From Alphaproteobacteria bacterium (GTDB lineage Bacteria; Pseudomonadota; Alphaproteobacteria; Micavibrionales; UBA2020), in the NCBI GenBank assembly GCA_016794125.1, contig JAEUKT010000003.1, positions 1 to 64,000 of the forward strand: DNA of 64,000 nt. Direction: 5' to 3'. This document shows, piece after piece, positions 44,603 to 52,488 of the stretch (position 1 is the first letter of the stretch; each line of letters opens with the position of its first letter). The position numbers and the translations under genes were made by a program. The notes below the pieces were generated by a model. It saw nothing but the letters and a program-made list of their open reading frames with translations, was not told the DNA's origin and searched no databases.

Positions 44603-45495
44603 CACGCACTGTCCGCCATTTCCTCGACCTGCCCGATATTCCGGCGGAAACGCTGAAGGAAATTCTGGCCAACGCGCACCGCATGAAGCGCGAGAAATTC
44701 GAGCCGCCGCAATTGTTTTACGGCATGTCGCTCGCCATGGTGTTCGACAAAAAATCCACCCGCACGCGCATGAGCTTTGAAGTCGCCATGAAGCAGCTGG
44801 GCGGCCATACCATCGTCATGTCTGCCGACGATATGCATCTGACAGGCGCGGAGAGCATCGAAGACACATCAAAAGTGCTGTCGCGTTATGTCGATGCCGC
44901 TATGTTCCGCATTTCGAACCATGAAACCCTGCTGGAAATCGCCAAACATTCGGCGATTCCGATCATTAACGGCCTGACCAACCATTCGCATCCGTGCCAG
45001 ATCATGGCCGATCTTGTGACCATCGAGGAAAAACTCGGATCCGTGCAGGGCAAAAAGGTCGCATGGTTCGGTGATTATAATAACGTCGCGCGCACTTTCG
45101 CGCAGGCATCGAAAATCTGGGATTTCGAACTGGTCGCCGCAGTGCCTGCAGACCTTGCGCCTGCAAAATCCGATGGCATTAAAATTACACAGGATGTCGC
45201 ATCCGCTGCTGCGAACGCAGATGTCATCGTAACCGACACCTGGGTATCGATGGGGCAGGAGGGCAAGGCGATTGAAAAATTCCTGCCATTCCAGGTTAAT
45301 CCGTCTTTAATGGCGAAAGCCAAACCCGGGGCCATCTTCATGCATTGCATGCCGATCCATCGCGGAGAGGAAGTGACCGACAGCGTTTTGGCAACGAAAG
45401 CCAGCGTCATTTACGACGAAGCCGAAAATCGCCTTCACGCTCAAAAAGCGGTTCTTGCCTGGTGTCTTGAAGGAGCTGGCGTTAAGGTTCTTTAA
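44599..45495 (+). CDS. argF: Ornithine carbamoyltransferase
   Basis: Encodes 298 residues. KKSTRTRMSFE is the carbamoyl-phosphate site, NHSHPCQIMADL the conserved HPCQ segment, VTDTWVSMGQE the ornithine-binding SMG loop, and FMHCMPIHRGEE the HCxP motif. It makes citrulline. It is the last gene of the operon. The steps that make N-acetylglutamate and release ornithine (argA/argJ/argE) are not in the window. Confidence 0.94.
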   Translation: MTRTVRHFLDLPDIPAETLKEILANAHRMKREKFEPPQLFYGMSLAMVFDKKSTRTRMSFEVAMKQLGGHTIVMSADDMHLTGAESIEDTSKVLSRYVDAAMFRISNHETLLEIAKHSAIPIINGLTNHSHPCQIMADLVTIEEKLGSVQGKKVAWFGDYNNVARTFAQASKIWDFELVAAVPADLAPAKSDGIKITQDVASAAANADVIVTDTWVSMGQEGKAIEKFLPFQVNPSLMAKAKPGAIFMHCMPIHRGEEVTDSVLATKASVIYDEAENRLHAQKAVLAWCLEGAGVKVL

Positions 45496-45548
45496 TCAGC
45501 GAACTCAGTTGCATGCGTCCTTCGGACCGGCGACGATAGGGGTAAAGC

Positions 45549-46433
45549 ATGACAATTAAAAAAGGTATTATACTTGCTGCGGGCAAGGCTACGCGCCTGC
45601 ATCCCGCCAGCCTTGCCTTCGGCAAACAGCTGATGCCTGTTTACGATAAACCGATGATTTATTATCCGCTAGCCGCGCTGATGTCTGCAGGTATCCGCGA
45701 TGTGTTGATCATCGTTACGCCGCGCGACCGGAAATTATTTGAAACGCTGCTGGGCAACGGATCACAGTATGGTATTTCGATTTCGTATGAAGAACAACAC
45801 AAACAGGACGGTATTGCCGGTGCGTTCATTATTGGCGAAAAATTTGTGGGCAATGACGCGGTCTGTCTGGTTCTGGGCGACAATTTCTTCCACGGCCCGC
45901 AATTCGATTCCATCTTGAGAGACGCCGTGCGATCTGTAGAGGGTGCGACAATTTTCTGCCATCACGTTGACGAACCTTCGGCATATGGCGTTGCAGAACT
46001 GGGCGCAGATAACCGCGTGAAGCGCCTTGTTGAAAAACCTAAGGTGTTCATTTCGAACTGGTGCGTGACGGGGCTTTATTTCTATGACAATAAAGCTGTT
46101 GAAACGGCCAAAACCCTCAAACCATCTGCACGGAACGAATTAGAAATTACCGACCTGAATATCAGGTACCTTGAGCAAGGCAGGCTGAGTGCCATTACAC
46201 TTCCGGCTTCCTACCGCTGGTTTGATCTTGGCACCCACCAGCACATACATGATGCAGCTGAATTTATCCGGGATCATGAGTTAAGGACGGGAAAGAAAAT
46301 CGGCTGTATTGACGAAGCCGCTTATCGCGCGGGGTTTATTGACGCAGCGCAATTGCGCAACAACGCCGACAAAATCGGCAACCCTGGCTATGCCGATTAC
46401 CTGCGCAAACTGTCCGAGGCGCCGCTTCTCTAG
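45549..46433 (+). CDS. rmlA: RmlA-like glucose-1-phosphate thymidylyltransferase
   Basis: Encodes 294 residues. The nucleotide-binding start GIILAAGKATRLHPAS is a variant of GGxGTRLxPxT. Other typical segments are PVYDKPMIYYPL, LGDNFFHGP and WCVTGLYFYD. It activates glucose-1-phosphate for dTDP-sugar synthesis. No rmlB, rmlC or rmlD gene is beside it. A GGGGTAAAGC ribosome site precedes the ATG. It is probably separate from the arginine operon, starting 53 bases after argF. Confidence 0.88.
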   Translation: MTIKKGIILAAGKATRLHPASLAFGKQLMPVYDKPMIYYPLAALMSAGIRDVLIIVTPRDRKLFETLLGNGSQYGISISYEEQHKQDGIAGAFIIGEKFVGNDAVCLVLGDNFFHGPQFDSILRDAVRSVEGATIFCHHVDEPSAYGVAELGADNRVKRLVEKPKVFISNWCVTGLYFYDNKAVETAKTLKPSARNELEITDLNIRYLEQGRLSAITLPASYRWFDLGTHQHIHDAAEFIRDHELRTGKKIGCIDEAAYRAGFIDAAQLRNNADKIGNPGYADYLRKLSEAPLL

Positions 46434-46742
46434 GTGCGGGCAAACAATCTGAAAGTGATACGGAATTCCATATTAGGGAGCAAATCTCAGCTTCGCGGTG
46501 ACGATATTCTATATTATTTTCTAAAAAATAGTTATATTTCAAATAGATAAAGTATTTTCACGATGTGGGCAAAACCTCTTTACGACTTCCAGAAATAAAG
46601 TATAGTATTATCCGAGTTCCGAGTTCTGCCTGTTTGAGACCCGCAAGGCTCTACAAGACGACGCTGATTTTCGGATATCAGGAATGGGCAATGGTTGCCC
46701 GGTCCTCATGCACGGAAGTGCGTTTCTTGAAGGAGACTAAAT
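46434..46742 (+). promoter_or_regulatory. cold-shock gene promoter region and structured leader
   Basis: The first half is very AT-rich and holds a possible -10 (TATAGT, 46601-46606) with a poor -35. The likely leader (about 46610-46742) contains two hairpins just before the ribosome site: GGGCAA-TGG-TTGCCC (46686-46700) and GCAC-GGAA-GTGC (46710-46721). AAGGAG then precedes the ATG. Long structured leaders are usual for cspA-type genes. The promoter choice is tentative. Confidence 0.45.
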
Positions 46743-46946
46743 ATGGCTACAGGTACCGTGAAATGGTTCAACGCGCAAAAAGGCTTCGGCTTCATCCAGC
46801 CCGATGACGGCGGCGCAGATGTGTTCGTTCACATCTCCGCAGTTGAAAAAGCAGGCCTGCGCGGCCTCAACGAAGGTCAAAAAGTGTCTTACGACATCGT
46901 GACCGAGCGCGGTAAATCCGCTGCAGGCAACCTGAAAGCCGCGTAA
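46743..46946 (+). CDS. Cold-shock domain protein
   Basis: A CspA-type OB-fold RNA chaperone of 67 residues, normal length. It begins [20 protein letters not shown], with the RNP1 motif KGFGFI. VFVHIS is RNP2. It binds single-stranded nucleic acid and melts RNA structure. It is a single-gene unit bounded by a structured leader and a terminator. Confidence 0.95.
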   Translation: MATGTVKWFNAQKGFGFIQPDDGGADVFVHISAVEKAGLRGLNEGQKVSYDIVTERGKSAAGNLKAA

Positions 46947-46970
46947 GCGTCTTTAAGGTTACAAGATCGA

Positions 46971-47002
46971 AAAACCCCGGTGCGCAAGCGCCGGGGTTTT
47001 TT
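46971..47002 (+). terminator. Rho-independent terminator of the cold-shock gene
   Basis: AAAACCCCGG with TGCG, loop CAAG, then CGCCGGGGTTTT and further T residues: a strong GC stem and a T-run starting 25 bases after the stop. Confidence 0.9.
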
Positions 47003-47105
47003 CATGCGCGCATCGCACCGTTGTATTGCCGCATGGCAGAAGGAACATTAAAGCCCTATACTGCATTAGCGTACAGATAAGCCACATTCGCACAGAAGGG
47101 GCGAT

Positions 47106-48194
47106 ATGAAGTTTTTGGAGGAACGGATATCGCAAGGCACCAGCAAGCTGGCTCTGACAGGCGACTGGACTGTCGGAAATGCAGCCGCTATCGAGGCCGC
47201 CGTCCATTCCTATGACGTAAAACCTGCGCTGGTCGATGCCAGCGGCCTTGGCAAGCTCGATACCGCCGGTGCATGGCTGATCCAGAAATATTTCGCAAAG
47301 ACGACAATCGAAAATATGTCCGACAGGCAAAGGGCATTGATGGAATTCGTGCCTGATGCGCAGCCGCCGGTGCCCCCCGCGAATGAGCTGCCACCCTTTG
47401 TCGCGTTTTTTGTGAATTTCGGCAGGCGCACATCTGAGGGGCTTGCATTCATGGTGTCGCTGTTTTCATTCATGGGCGAAGTATTTGTCCGCATCTTCCG
47501 CAATATCGCGGAGCCGTCGCATTTTCGCCCGGCTGCAATAGCGCGGCATATCCATGAAACGGGCGTGCAGGCGCTGCCCATCATCGGACTTCTCGGCTTT
47601 GGCATCAGCATGGTTATTTCCTATCAAGGCGCGACACAACTGCAAAAATTCGGCGCCGATATCTTCACGATCGACCTGACCGTGATTTCGCTGTTGCGGG
47701 AAATGGCGGTGCTGACGACGGCTATCATGTTTGCCGGACGCTCCGGCAGCGCATTTGCAGCGGAAATCGGCGTGATGAAAATGCGCGGGGAAGTCGATGC
47801 GTTAAAAACCATGGGGCTGGACCCGATCGAAACGCTGGTTGTACCTCGCCTGCTTGCGCTGCTGCTGACCCTGCCGGCGCTGACGTTTTTTGCAACCGTT
47901 GTTGGCTTGGCAGGCTGCGGTTTGATGTCGGTCATGCAGCTTGACCTTTCCGTGCATTCTTATCTCGTGCGCGTGCACGAAGTGGCAACCCCGACGATGT
48001 TCTTCATCGGCATGATCAAGGCGCCGGTTTTTGCGCTTTTAATCACCGCCATCTGTGCCTATCAGGGGATTAACGCGCAGGGTTCTGCCGAAAACGTGGG
48101 CAAGCTGACGACTTTGGCCGTGGTGCAGTCGATATTCCTCGTCATCATGGCGGACGCGCTGTTTTCGGTCATTTTTGCGGAAATGGGGCTGTAG
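47106..48194 (+). CDS. mlaE: STAS-MlaE fusion, lipid ABC transporter permease
   Basis: Encodes 362 residues. The first about 75 residues form a STAS-like domain (LALTGDWTV, PALVDASGLGKLDTAGAWLI), which in E. coli is the separate protein MlaB. The MlaE permease follows with about five or six membrane segments and the coupling segment GVMKMRGEVDALKTMGLDP. The complex moves phospholipids between outer and inner membranes. It starts a four-gene operon. Confidence 0.92.
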   Translation: MKFLEERISQGTSKLALTGDWTVGNAAAIEAAVHSYDVKPALVDASGLGKLDTAGAWLIQKYFAKTTIENMSDRQRALMEFVPDAQPPVPPANELPPFVAFFVNFGRRTSEGLAFMVSLFSFMGEVFVRIFRNIAEPSHFRPAAIARHIHETGVQALPIIGLLGFGISMVISYQGATQLQKFGADIFTIDLTVISLLREMAVLTTAIMFAGRSGSAFAAEIGVMKMRGEVDALKTMGLDPIETLVVPRLLALLLTLPALTFFATVVGLAGCGLMSVMQLDLSVHSYLVRVHEVATPTMFFIGMIKAPVFALLITAICAYQGINAQGSAENVGKLTTLAVVQSIFLVIMADALFSVIFAEMGL

Positions 48195-48195
48195 C

Positions 48196-48978
48196 ATGGC
48201 AAGCGTCATCGAAGCTCACGGCATCGTCAATAAATTCGGCAAGCAGGTCGTGCATGACGGGCTAAACCTTACGCTGCAAAAAGGCGAGATATTGGGGCTG
48301 GTCGGCGGCTCAGGTTCCGGCAAATCGGTATTACTGCGCACCCTGCTGGGCTTGCACAAACCGAATGCGGGCAGCGTGATCGTGGGCGGCGCGGATGTCA
48401 GCGACATGGACGACGCGCAAAAAAAAGAAATGGCGAAAAAATGGGGCGTGTTGTTCCAGGATGGCGCGCTGTTTTCCGGGTTCAACGTACTCGACAATAT
48501 CTGCCTGCCGCTGCGGGAGCATACCGACCTTGCCGACAAGGATATCCAGAGCCTTGCGATGTTCAAGCTGCACGCTGTCGGGTTGAAGCCTGAAACCGCC
48601 AAGAAAAAGCCGTCCGAGCTGTCGGGCGGTATGGCGAAGCGGGCGGGGATCGCAAGGTCGCTGGCGCTCGACCCTGAAATCCTGTTTCTGGACGAACCCA
48701 CGGCCGGTCTCGACCCCGTCGCCGCTGCCGCTTTTGATGACCTGATTTTGCAACTGCGCCGCGTGCTGGAACTCAGTGTGCTGATCATCACCCATGACCT
48801 CGACACGCTTGTCGATGTCTGCGACCGTATCGCAATGATCGTCGATAAGAAAATCGTGACAGGAACGGTCGGGGAAATGATGAAAATGGATCATCCGCAG
48901 ATCAGGGAATATTTCCAAGGTTCACGTATGCGCGCCGTGCAGCGTGAGCCCAAACACCGTCAAGCAGGAGCCGTCTGA
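48196..48978 (+). CDS. mlaF: Mla-type ABC transporter ATPase
   Basis: Encodes 260 residues from the ATG at 48196, two bases after the mlaE stop. Walker A is GGSGSGKSV, the signature LSGGMAKRAGIARS, Walker B ILFLDEPTAGLDP and the switch His lies in IITHDLDT. It powers the lipid transporter. The stop overlaps the mlaD start (TGATG). Confidence 0.94.
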   Translation: MASVIEAHGIVNKFGKQVVHDGLNLTLQKGEILGLVGGSGSGKSVLLRTLLGLHKPNAGSVIVGGADVSDMDDAQKKEMAKKWGVLFQDGALFSGFNVLDNICLPLREHTDLADKDIQSLAMFKLHAVGLKPETAKKKPSELSGGMAKRAGIARSLALDPEILFLDEPTAGLDPVAAAAFDDLILQLRRVLELSVLIITHDLDTLVDVCDRIAMIVDKKIVTGTVGEMMKMDHPQIREYFQGSRMRAVQREPKHRQAGAV

Positions 48979-49874
48979 TGGAAAAAACCGCGCCTTATTT
49001 TCTGGTCGGCGTCTTTATGACGGGTATGGTCATCGCCTCCGTCTGCTTCCTGATCTGGCTGGTGGGCCCGCAGGAACAGAAAAATTTCAAGTTTTTTACC
49101 GTCGAGTTCCACGATTCCATCACGGGACTTGAGGAGGGTGCGGCTGTTCAATATATGGGCGTCAAAGTCGGTAAAGTGGTCGCTGTACGCCTGGTGAAGG
49201 ATAATCCTGAATTGGTGCATGTCGATATTGGTGTTGATAAATCAACGCCCGTGAAGTCAAAAACCAGGGTCACGATGGCGACGCAGGGCGTGACGGGGCT
49301 GGTGCGTATCGAAATGGCCACCGCAAAAGAAGATACCTCGGAGGCTTCTATCGTAGGGGATATGAAATATCCGCTCCTTCAGGGCAGCGCGTCGAAATTG
49401 TACGAGGCGCTTGAGGATATTCCGGCCATTACATCGCAAGTGCGCGCGATCACGGCGAAGTTCGATACGATGCTGAACGACCGCACGATGGCGGCGGTAC
49501 AGGCCGCGATGGTGAACCTTGAAAACATCAGCCGCGACCTGAACGGCGTCCTGAGCCCCGTAAATGTGTCGAACGTCAGCATGCTGCTCGATAACCTGAG
49601 CCTGTCGAGCGCGCAAATGCCCAAGCTGATCGAAAACATGGGCAGCACCGTCGATAACCTCGATAACGCAGCCGAGAATTTCAGCAGGCTGCTGGACCGG
49701 AACCGGCCGCATATCGACCGTTTTGCGTCGGACGGGCTTGAACAGTTCACCGCCGCGTCACGCGCGACGCGCGGCACTGCGAATTCGGTCCGCAAGCTTG
49801 CCGACAAGCTCGACCGCGATCCCTCTCAGGTCATATATCAGCCGTCTTCGCGCGGCGTGGAGATTCCGAAATGA
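48978..49874 (+). CDS. mlaD: MlaD-like MCE-domain protein
   Basis: Encodes 298 residues. An N-terminal membrane anchor (about 8-30) precedes a single MCE domain (VEFHDSITGLEEGAAVQYMG, VTMATQGVTGLVRIEM). A long helical tail (about 140-290) is expected to form or line a tunnel. It is the periplasmic lipid-binding part of the transporter. It overlaps mlaF and the lipoprotein gene by one and four bases. Confidence 0.92.
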   Translation: MEKTAPYFLVGVFMTGMVIASVCFLIWLVGPQEQKNFKFFTVEFHDSITGLEEGAAVQYMGVKVGKVVAVRLVKDNPELVHVDIGVDKSTPVKSKTRVTMATQGVTGLVRIEMATAKEDTSEASIVGDMKYPLLQGSASKLYEALEDIPAITSQVRAITAKFDTMLNDRTMAAVQAAMVNLENISRDLNGVLSPVNVSNVSMLLDNLSLSSAQMPKLIENMGSTVDNLDNAAENFSRLLDRNRPHIDRFASDGLEQFTAASRATRGTANSVRKLADKLDRDPSQVIYQPSSRGVEIPK

Positions 49875-50506
49875 ATAAGTTGTTTCCTGTCCTCGCCTGC
49901 ATCTGCCTTGCCGCGCTTGCGGGCTGCGGCAATATCACCAAATCGAAGGCGCCGCCGGTGTCGGTCTATACGCTGCATGCCGAAAAGCCTGAAAAACGCG
50001 TATCATCGGCGGCAGTTATTGTGCAGGAACCGGAAATGCCGGCGGGCTTCGACACCGCGCGTATTGCATTGCATATGTCCGGCGGCAGGCGTATGGATTT
50101 TTATGCGGATGCCGCCTGGCCGGATGCGCTTAACAAGGTCATGCAGGACTTCATCATCCAGTCCGCGCGGTTTTCCGCCGTGACACCGGATAGCGGTGTG
50201 AACGCACCTTATTCGCTGCAGGTCAAGGTAAATGACTTCCAGCCGGTCTATGCGGATACCGCGCAGGGCATGGCTGAAATCCGCGTGTCGCTCACATTCC
50301 GCCTGATCGACCGCAGCAGTGAAAAATTGCTGCGTGATTTCACGCTGTCGGAAAAAATGCCCGCTTCAGCCAATACCATCACGGCGATCACGGGCGATCT
50401 TGAAACGCTGCTGCGCAAAGTAACCGCGTCGGGATTGGCGCGCATTTCAAAAGATGTGACAGTCAAAAAGCCTGCGCCGGAGCCTGCAAAACCGGTAGTT
50501 CCCTGA
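49871..50506 (+). CDS. ABC-type transport auxiliary lipoprotein (PqiC/DUF330-like)
   Basis: Encodes 211 residues. The signal with lipobox LAALAGC is followed by the auxiliary-lipoprotein domain with YTLHAEKPEK and a FYADAAWPDALNKVMQD segment typical of the family. The C-terminus is Pro/Lys-rich. It probably sits on the outer membrane and docks the MCE protein. No mlaC gene is present, so this may take its role. It overlaps mlaD by ATGA. Confidence 0.88.
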   Translation: MNKLFPVLACICLAALAGCGNITKSKAPPVSVYTLHAEKPEKRVSSAAVIVQEPEMPAGFDTARIALHMSGGRRMDFYADAAWPDALNKVMQDFIIQSARFSAVTPDSGVNAPYSLQVKVNDFQPVYADTAQGMAEIRVSLTFRLIDRSSEKLLRDFTLSEKMPASANTITAITGDLETLLRKVTASGLARISKDVTVKKPAPEPAKPVVP

Positions 50507-50601
50507 TAAAATCATAAACCCGCGTTTTTCTTCGCGGAACATTATGCGTAGTTTAACCGTTTTTATCAAAGTATCGTCCGACCGTAACAAAGGACCGGTT
50601 G

Positions 50602-51693
50602 ATGCCAAAGGACTCCGAACCAAAGGGAACATTCAAGTTTTTCTACCGTACCTCGGATATCTGGGATGCGATGTATGCCGATTGCAAACTGGCACGCATA
50701 TCCATCGAATTCGAGCAGTATATCATGATGGACGATTATGCCGGACATCGCTTCCTCCAGCTTTTTGCCGAGAAGGCGCGGCAGGGCGTCAAGATAAGGC
50801 TGATGTTCGACGGGGTCGGCAGCCGCGGCCTGCTGGTCAGCAAGTTGCTGGACGATATCAGGCTGGCAGGGGGCGAGGTTTATTTCTATAATTCACTTTT
50901 ATCGCACCGTGCTTTCATGCCGTCACGCTGGCTGCCGCGCAGCCATGTCAAGACATTGTTGATCGACGGCGAAGTGGCGCATACCGGCAGCGCCTGCATG
51001 TGGGAGATCATGGAACGCTGGCATGAAATGCATTGCCGATTTACGGGGCCCGCCGTCGCCGATGTCGCTGCACATTTTTCCAGCGTATGGGAATCACGCG
51101 ATAAGAATGAAACCATCCGCGATGGACTGAAGCCGGACATGAATGCTTGCACCTCATATGCGGTATCGCATCCCACATTGCGCATGAACCCGATTTACCG
51201 CGAGCTTCTGCAGCAGATCAAATCGGCTAAGAAATCAATCCGCCTTGTGACGCCGTATTTCTTGCCGCCGCGCCGTCTGCGCCATGAACTGATCCGCGCA
51301 TCGCGGCGCGGGATAAATGTAGAGATACTTGTCAGCGCCAAAACCGACGTGCCACTGGCCGACCATGTATCGCATTCATATTTTCCGGGGCTGCTGCGAC
51401 GCAAAATCAGGATTTTTTTGTACCCATATCAGGTTCTGCATGCAAAATATGCGCTCATCGATGACAGCTGGGCGACGATCGGCAGCACGAACATGGACTA
51501 CCTGAGTCTTTTTCACAACCGCGAAGCAAACCTGATCATACGTGCGCCGCAGAATGTACTGCATGAGTTGCGCGTTGCATCCGATGCCTATATGCGCGAC
51601 TCAACACAGGTTGATATGCAATATTGCCGGAACATTCCTTTCATGGAACGGCTCGCCGGTTACATGGGCCGCTGGATCAAGGGAATTTTATGA
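50602..51693 (+). CDS. Phospholipase D-family protein (cardiolipin-synthase-like)
   Basis: Encodes 363 residues with two HKD motifs: SHVKTLLIDGEVAHTGSA and LHAKYALIDDSWATIGSTN. Both His/Lys pairs are present, so it should be active. The layout is like cardiolipin synthase ClsB, a soluble or peripheral enzyme without the N-terminal membrane helices of ClsA. The ATG at 50602 lies seven bases after AGGA; a TTG codon precedes it in frame. It is followed one base later by an endonuclease/exonuclease/phosphatase-family gene. Confidence 0.88.
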   Translation: MPKDSEPKGTFKFFYRTSDIWDAMYADCKLARISIEFEQYIMMDDYAGHRFLQLFAEKARQGVKIRLMFDGVGSRGLLVSKLLDDIRLAGGEVYFYNSLLSHRAFMPSRWLPRSHVKTLLIDGEVAHTGSACMWEIMERWHEMHCRFTGPAVADVAAHFSSVWESRDKNETIRDGLKPDMNACTSYAVSHPTLRMNPIYRELLQQIKSAKKSIRLVTPYFLPPRRLRHELIRASRRGINVEILVSAKTDVPLADHVSHSYFPGLLRRKIRIFLYPYQVLHAKYALIDDSWATIGSTNMDYLSLFHNREANLIIRAPQNVLHELRVASDAYMRDSTQVDMQYCRNIPFMERLAGYMGRWIKGIL

Positions 51694-51694
51694 C

Positions 51695-52450
51695 ATGACA
51701 TTCAAGGTCCTGTTCAGCAACATCGGCTACGCGCGCGGCATAGACGGCACGCTGTGGCAGCACCTATGCCGCTTTAACCGTCATTTCTATTGCAGCATAC
51801 CATTGCAGCAGCAGGTGCTGATGCAATTGAAAAACATCATTGCCGCCACAAACCCCGATATATGCTGCTTTGTCGAGATTGACGAGGGATCTGTTCATTC
51901 CGCGCGTTTTAACCAGATAAAATACCTGCTGGATGACGAATACCGTCATTACGACATCGCTGACAAATACGGCCCCGGCAACTGGCTGGCTGGTCTGCCG
52001 CTGCATTTCGGAAAAAGCAGCGCATTTATGTCGCGCTTGGAATATCCGTTTGAAAAGCTCTATTTCACGACCGGCTCCAAACGATTGATCCATCGTATCG
52101 CGCTGCCTAACAACGTGATGCTGTATTTCACGCATTTTTCGTTGCAACGGAAAGTGCGTCAGCAGCAATTTAGCGAACTGCGCATGCAGATTGAAGAGCA
52201 GGGCGTGCCTGTCATCATCATGGCTGATTTTAATATTATGCAAGGCTTTGCCGAGTTGAAGCCGTTTCTTGACGGCACAGATCTCGCGATATTGAACGAT
52301 GAGCAGCAGCCTACATTCCGCTTACACCGCGCCACGAAGGCACTGGACCTGTGCATTTGCAGCAAGTCACTTGCCAATAAAATGGACCTGAAAATTATCC
52401 AGCAGCCTTTTTCCGATCATGCCGCATTGCTGCTAGAGGCGGCGTGGTGA
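51695..52450 (+). CDS. Endonuclease/exonuclease/phosphatase-family protein
   Basis: Encodes 251 residues from the ATG at 51695, one base after the phospholipase D gene stop; longer upstream frames are shadows. The family residues are visible: Glu in CCFVEIDEG, Asp-x-Asn in IIMADFNIM and Asp-His in FSDHAALLLE. The family includes nucleases and phosphodiesterases acting on lipids. Position next to phospholipase D and the Mla genes favours a lipid or headgroup substrate, by inference. Confidence 0.82.
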   Translation: MTFKVLFSNIGYARGIDGTLWQHLCRFNRHFYCSIPLQQQVLMQLKNIIAATNPDICCFVEIDEGSVHSARFNQIKYLLDDEYRHYDIADKYGPGNWLAGLPLHFGKSSAFMSRLEYPFEKLYFTTGSKRLIHRIALPNNVMLYFTHFSLQRKVRQQQFSELRMQIEEQGVPVIIMADFNIMQGFAELKPFLDGTDLAILNDEQQPTFRLHRATKALDLCICSKSLANKMDLKIIQQPFSDHAALLLEAAW

Positions 52451-52488
52451 ACCATTGACGGCATACCTGCGTTAGAGTCTAAGGCAAA

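Noticed and set aside
46565-46807. 80-residue ORF across the cold-shock leader
   Set aside because: It overlaps the leader and the real cold-shock gene in another frame.
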